DNA of 64,000 bases from Astragalus membranaceus. Its lineage: Eukaryota; Streptophyta; Magnoliopsida; Fabales; Fabaceae. The DNA is taken from the NCBI GenBank assembly GCA_039519185.1, contig CM076854.1, positions 151,303,402 through 151,367,401 on the forward strand, given 5' to 3'. The position numbers and the translations under genes are program-made. The notes under the pieces were generated by a model, which was given only the letters and a program-made list of their open reading frames with translations, was not told where the DNA came from and did no database searches. Below are positions 61,095 to 64,000 of the stretch, one piece after another; position 1 is the first letter of the stretch; each line of letters starts with the position of its first letter.

Positions 61095-62514
61095 CACCAC
61101 GCCTCCCCCACAACCCAACAACCACCAAACACCACAGTAGCCACCCTAACACCAAACCACCACCACCACCACGAAACGGCCGTCGACGCCGTCCACCACC
61201 CCCTTCGTTCCCTTTCTCGGTTTCTCCCCCTCGTTCACTCTCCCTCTCACCGTCATCTCCACCGCCATACAACAAACCACCATCTTCTCCCTCTTCGCAA
61301 TTCACCCCAAAAACCACCATGAACCTCCCACAGTCGTCCCCATCTCTCTCCCCCACCGCGAACGCAGTCGCGTTCAACTGCACGTGAGCACGCACCTTCG
61401 CGCGCCATCCCTCTCGCCGGCAACTGTCTTCTTTCTCCCCGTAGTCTCTTCTCTCTCTGTCAGTTTTTCTTCTTCTCTCTCCTCGAAACCTTCTCTCTCA
61501 AGGGAAAAGGAGAACGGCGCCGTGGGGATAAAAATTAGGTTTGCTGCTTGTTGTTGTTCCCTATTATATTTATTTTTTTATTTTTTTATTTTTTTCAAAA
61601 CACCATATCTACTAACGGCACCCCACATTTTCATTGTGCGCCCCCTCCCCTTTAAAGCCCAGAATTTGTGGGCTCTTAAACCTGAAACAAGTGCCGGGTC
61701 GCTATATGTACCCCTGATTTTAATAATACAACCCCCTCGCTGATTACACCACCCATTTTCTAAACGCAGCCCCCTGTTATATACATCCCCCTTTTTACAA
61801 ATACACCATGTTTTCATTCTTTTCAATTTTTTCACTATCAAACAATTTATTTCACAAACTTACATTTTTCCAAAAATGAATAGGGGATTAATTCGGCCGT
61901 ACAGCCGGGTTAGTCATCGTTTTAGGATGGATGAACCGTACGGCTCAATAGTCCTAAAATCCCTATTCAAAATAAAAAACACACAACTTTTTTTCCTAGA
62001 ACTACGTAACCTTTGATTCTCTACCAGGAGATACGTAGGAGCAGGGTCACGCCCCTATCAAGCGCAAAAATAAACAATTTCCATTACCTTTCTTTCTTAA
62101 TTCACTTTTTTTACAAAAAAACCTATAAAAAACACCAACCAACAAACATTTTCTAAACCAAGAACTACGTAGCTTTGATTTCTCCATCGCACCTGGAGAT
62201 ATGTAGGAGCAGGGGCCCACTCCTGTCAAGCACAAAAAACTAAAATTTTTATTAAGTCTTTTTCTTTCAATAAAAGGGTAAAAATTAACATTTTTTTCCT
62301 ACAACTAATTAGCAGGTAACCTTCCTTAGGAAGGATGTCGTGGGGTGCTAACACCTTCCCCATGCATAACCGACTCCCGAACCCTAATCTGGTCTCAAGG
62401 ACCCTTATCCATTCCAAAGGGATTTTCCAATATTTGCCCTTAAACTAAACTTTGGTGGCGGCTTCATTTTTTGAACCTTCGAGGAATCCTCCCCCGGATT
62501 TTTCGGTCACTACA
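61095..62514 (+). repeat. Ogre/Tat-type 5' LTR (right part; left edge unknown)
   Basis: The right edge is set by CTACA at 62510-62514 followed two bases later by the primer site. Two related phrases with GAACTACGTAG..TTTGAT and GGAGATACGTAGGAGCAGGG (near 62000-62045 and 62160-62215), and CGTGGGGTGCTAACACCTTC (62339-62358), are typical of Ogre/Tat LTRs as I know them. Where it starts, and whether 59613-61094 belongs to it, I cannot tell. The CT-rich open frames near 61083-61743 are not convincing genes. Confidence 0.6.
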
Positions 62515-62516
62515 GC

Positions 62517-62535
62517 TGGCGACTTCACTGGGGAC
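62517..62535 (+). other. Ogre/Tat-type primer binding site
   Basis: TGGCGACTTCACTGGGGAC, one or two bases from the form TGGCGACTCCACTGGGGA that I recall for Ogre elements (complementary to tRNA-Arg). It shows that this element runs left to right and continues beyond the window. Confidence 0.7.
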
Positions 62536-64000
62536 TTTTAGAGAGTCAAACCTAGTCTAATTAGTTGTTGGATTAATTGTTGATTTAATGTTTATTTTTA
62601 TCCTATCCTTTTGTCTTTTATTCTTGCATATTATATTATTTTCATGTGATATGTAAACCTTAGGATAGAAGACCATTATGTTTGTATTTGTGATTATTCT
62701 TTTATTTTATTGCATATTATTTTTATGTGATGTGTGAACCCTAGGGTAGAAAACTATTATTTTCTGTATATGTGTTTGGTTGTTTTGCAGCTAGGGTATA
62801 TTTAACATTTTGCTCCTTTACACACTCCACTATCACACTTTTGCACACACGTGAGAATAGTCCTATACCCGGACTGAAGCATAAACTAAGTTAGAATGAG
62901 ACTGCGTAGTAATGGCCCTCTGGATGTACGTCCAGCTCGGTGGTTACGAAAGTCTCACCTAGAGTTTAGTCCCTTTTGAGAATGCTATCACTTCTAATAG
63001 CTTGCCTATTGTCGCGATTAGCGTTCTTAACTGGGGTCGTTGACTCTAGGAACCTTTTTAGGACGTTGTAGAGCTACCCCTTGAAAGGTCCTCAATAGAA
63101 AAAGCCGTAGATCTTTTCTCAAAGGAACCCTTCTAAGGCACAAAGGAGCTTCATCCATTTGCATTCAAACAAACACGGATACATTTCATTCCCATTCTTT
63201 TTTAAAAAAAAACCAAAAATTGTATTTCATTTGTTCTAGCTATTTTCTTTTCTTGAAACATGTCTCATGCATTCTTATTTTCTTTTGCATATCATAAAAA
63301 AAATCTCTAAGCATATCGTTTTCCACGCATTTCAATGACCGCTGGGGAATTACAAGACTTTTTTAAGAGTGGTGGACGAAAGCCAAAAAATCAATCATTT
63401 GAAAGTTAGGCTGCCAGAATCATACTTTAATGAAAAGCTTACAATTCCCCGACGCGGTGAGTAAAACCATACTTCCGCATTTCATGAACATTCATGCGAT
63501 CATTCATATTTCAAAAAATCAGACCAAAATGGTGAGTTGGTTCGACAATGCTCATGCATCTGTTTTCCCGTTTCCAGAAAAAGGGGAAACAAACAAAATA
63601 TTGTATACCATGACAAGCATCATGCATTATTTTCTTTCCACACATTAAAAAATCACTGCGAGTGTCATGAATTTTATTTCCCCGCATAAGAAAAAAGGCA
63701 ATTTTTAGCCATATAACATTAGCATCTCATTTAACACGCATCGTCATTCATTCATAATCATACATCATTTGCAACGTCATTATTATGAACTACATTTCAA
63801 AAGAAACATAACATTCATACATCATTTCACCCATGTTGGTGTCATCCTAGTTTAAATGCATCAATTCGAGGTTCATATAACATTTTCCAAATTAAACAAA
63901 AAAATCATTTCATTATAATCGTATCATTCATCATCTCATAAATCAAAAATGAGAGTTTGCATATATGTTGCACTACCTCTTAAAAAAATAAAAATAATTG
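62536..64000 (+). mobile_element. Leader of the Ogre/Tat-type element
   Basis: Long untranslated sequence after the primer site. No gag frame has started by the window end, which fits Ogre elements, whose 5' leader and extra ORF1 precede gag. A duplicated phrase (TATGTAAACCTTAGGATAGA and a close copy) lies near 62650 and 62720. The 72-codon frame at 63430 is not supported. Confidence 0.55.

Noticed and set aside
61083..61743. Open frames with His/Pro/Ser-rich products
   Set aside because: Composition bias, overlapping antisense frame, and position in LTR-like DNA argue against a gene.

Overview
The window is nuclear DNA from a flowering plant. A legume is the likely source. The evidence is plant-type spliced genes (an H/ACA snoRNP NOP10, an NDR-type AGC kinase, a casein kinase 1-like kinase, an ESCRT-III VPS2-type subunit), GT-AG introns throughout, and plant transposons typical of legume genomes, including an Ogre/Tat-type LTR with its primer binding site and a TRIM-like element. 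I cannot fix the species from the sequence alone.

Layout. 1-24926 is a nest of transposons. An L1-type LINE with decayed ORF1 and ORF2 is the host. Two insertions of the same Athila-type Ty3/gypsy family lie 24 bp apart in its ORF1: one element with an intact 1900-codon gag-pol (minus strand, left end outside the window), and one solo LTR with a perfect 5-bp target duplication. A complete 10.35-kb CACTA transposon (14357-24707, duplicated CTG) sits in the LINE 3' region. It carries an open transposase and a second nine-exon gene fusing a Transposase_24-like region to a Ulp1-like protease. The LINE's poly-A end resumes after it. 24927-32400 is a cluster of non-autonomous DNA transposons (hAT-like with 8-bp duplications, Mutator-like with 8-9-bp duplications, some with captured gene pieces) around the small NOP10 gene (minus). 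A second LINE fragment, split by a 1.15-kb insertion, fills 32566-34840. 35522-40711 is the NDR kinase (plus, 13 coding exons). 41700-46060 holds a GC-rich hAT-like element, a LINE RNase H remnant, and a Helitron candidate with a ~130-bp degenerate tandem repeat. 47485-52139 is the CK1-like kinase (plus, 14 exons, several MITEs in introns). 54224-57191 is the VPS2-type ESCRT-III gene (minus, 11 exons). 58258-59612 is a long inverted-repeat element with a tRNA-like sequence in each arm. The right end is LTR-retrotransposon DNA ending in an Ogre/Tat-type 5' LTR, PBS and leader.

The four host genes have complete, in-phase exon models that I built by hand from splice sites. They show no operon-like relation to one another. 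The most unusual signal is in the Athila element: a 16-bp quasi-palindrome with two ACGT cores recurs in its LTRs, its untranslated DNA and, always in the same frame, in the linkers between polyprotein domains.
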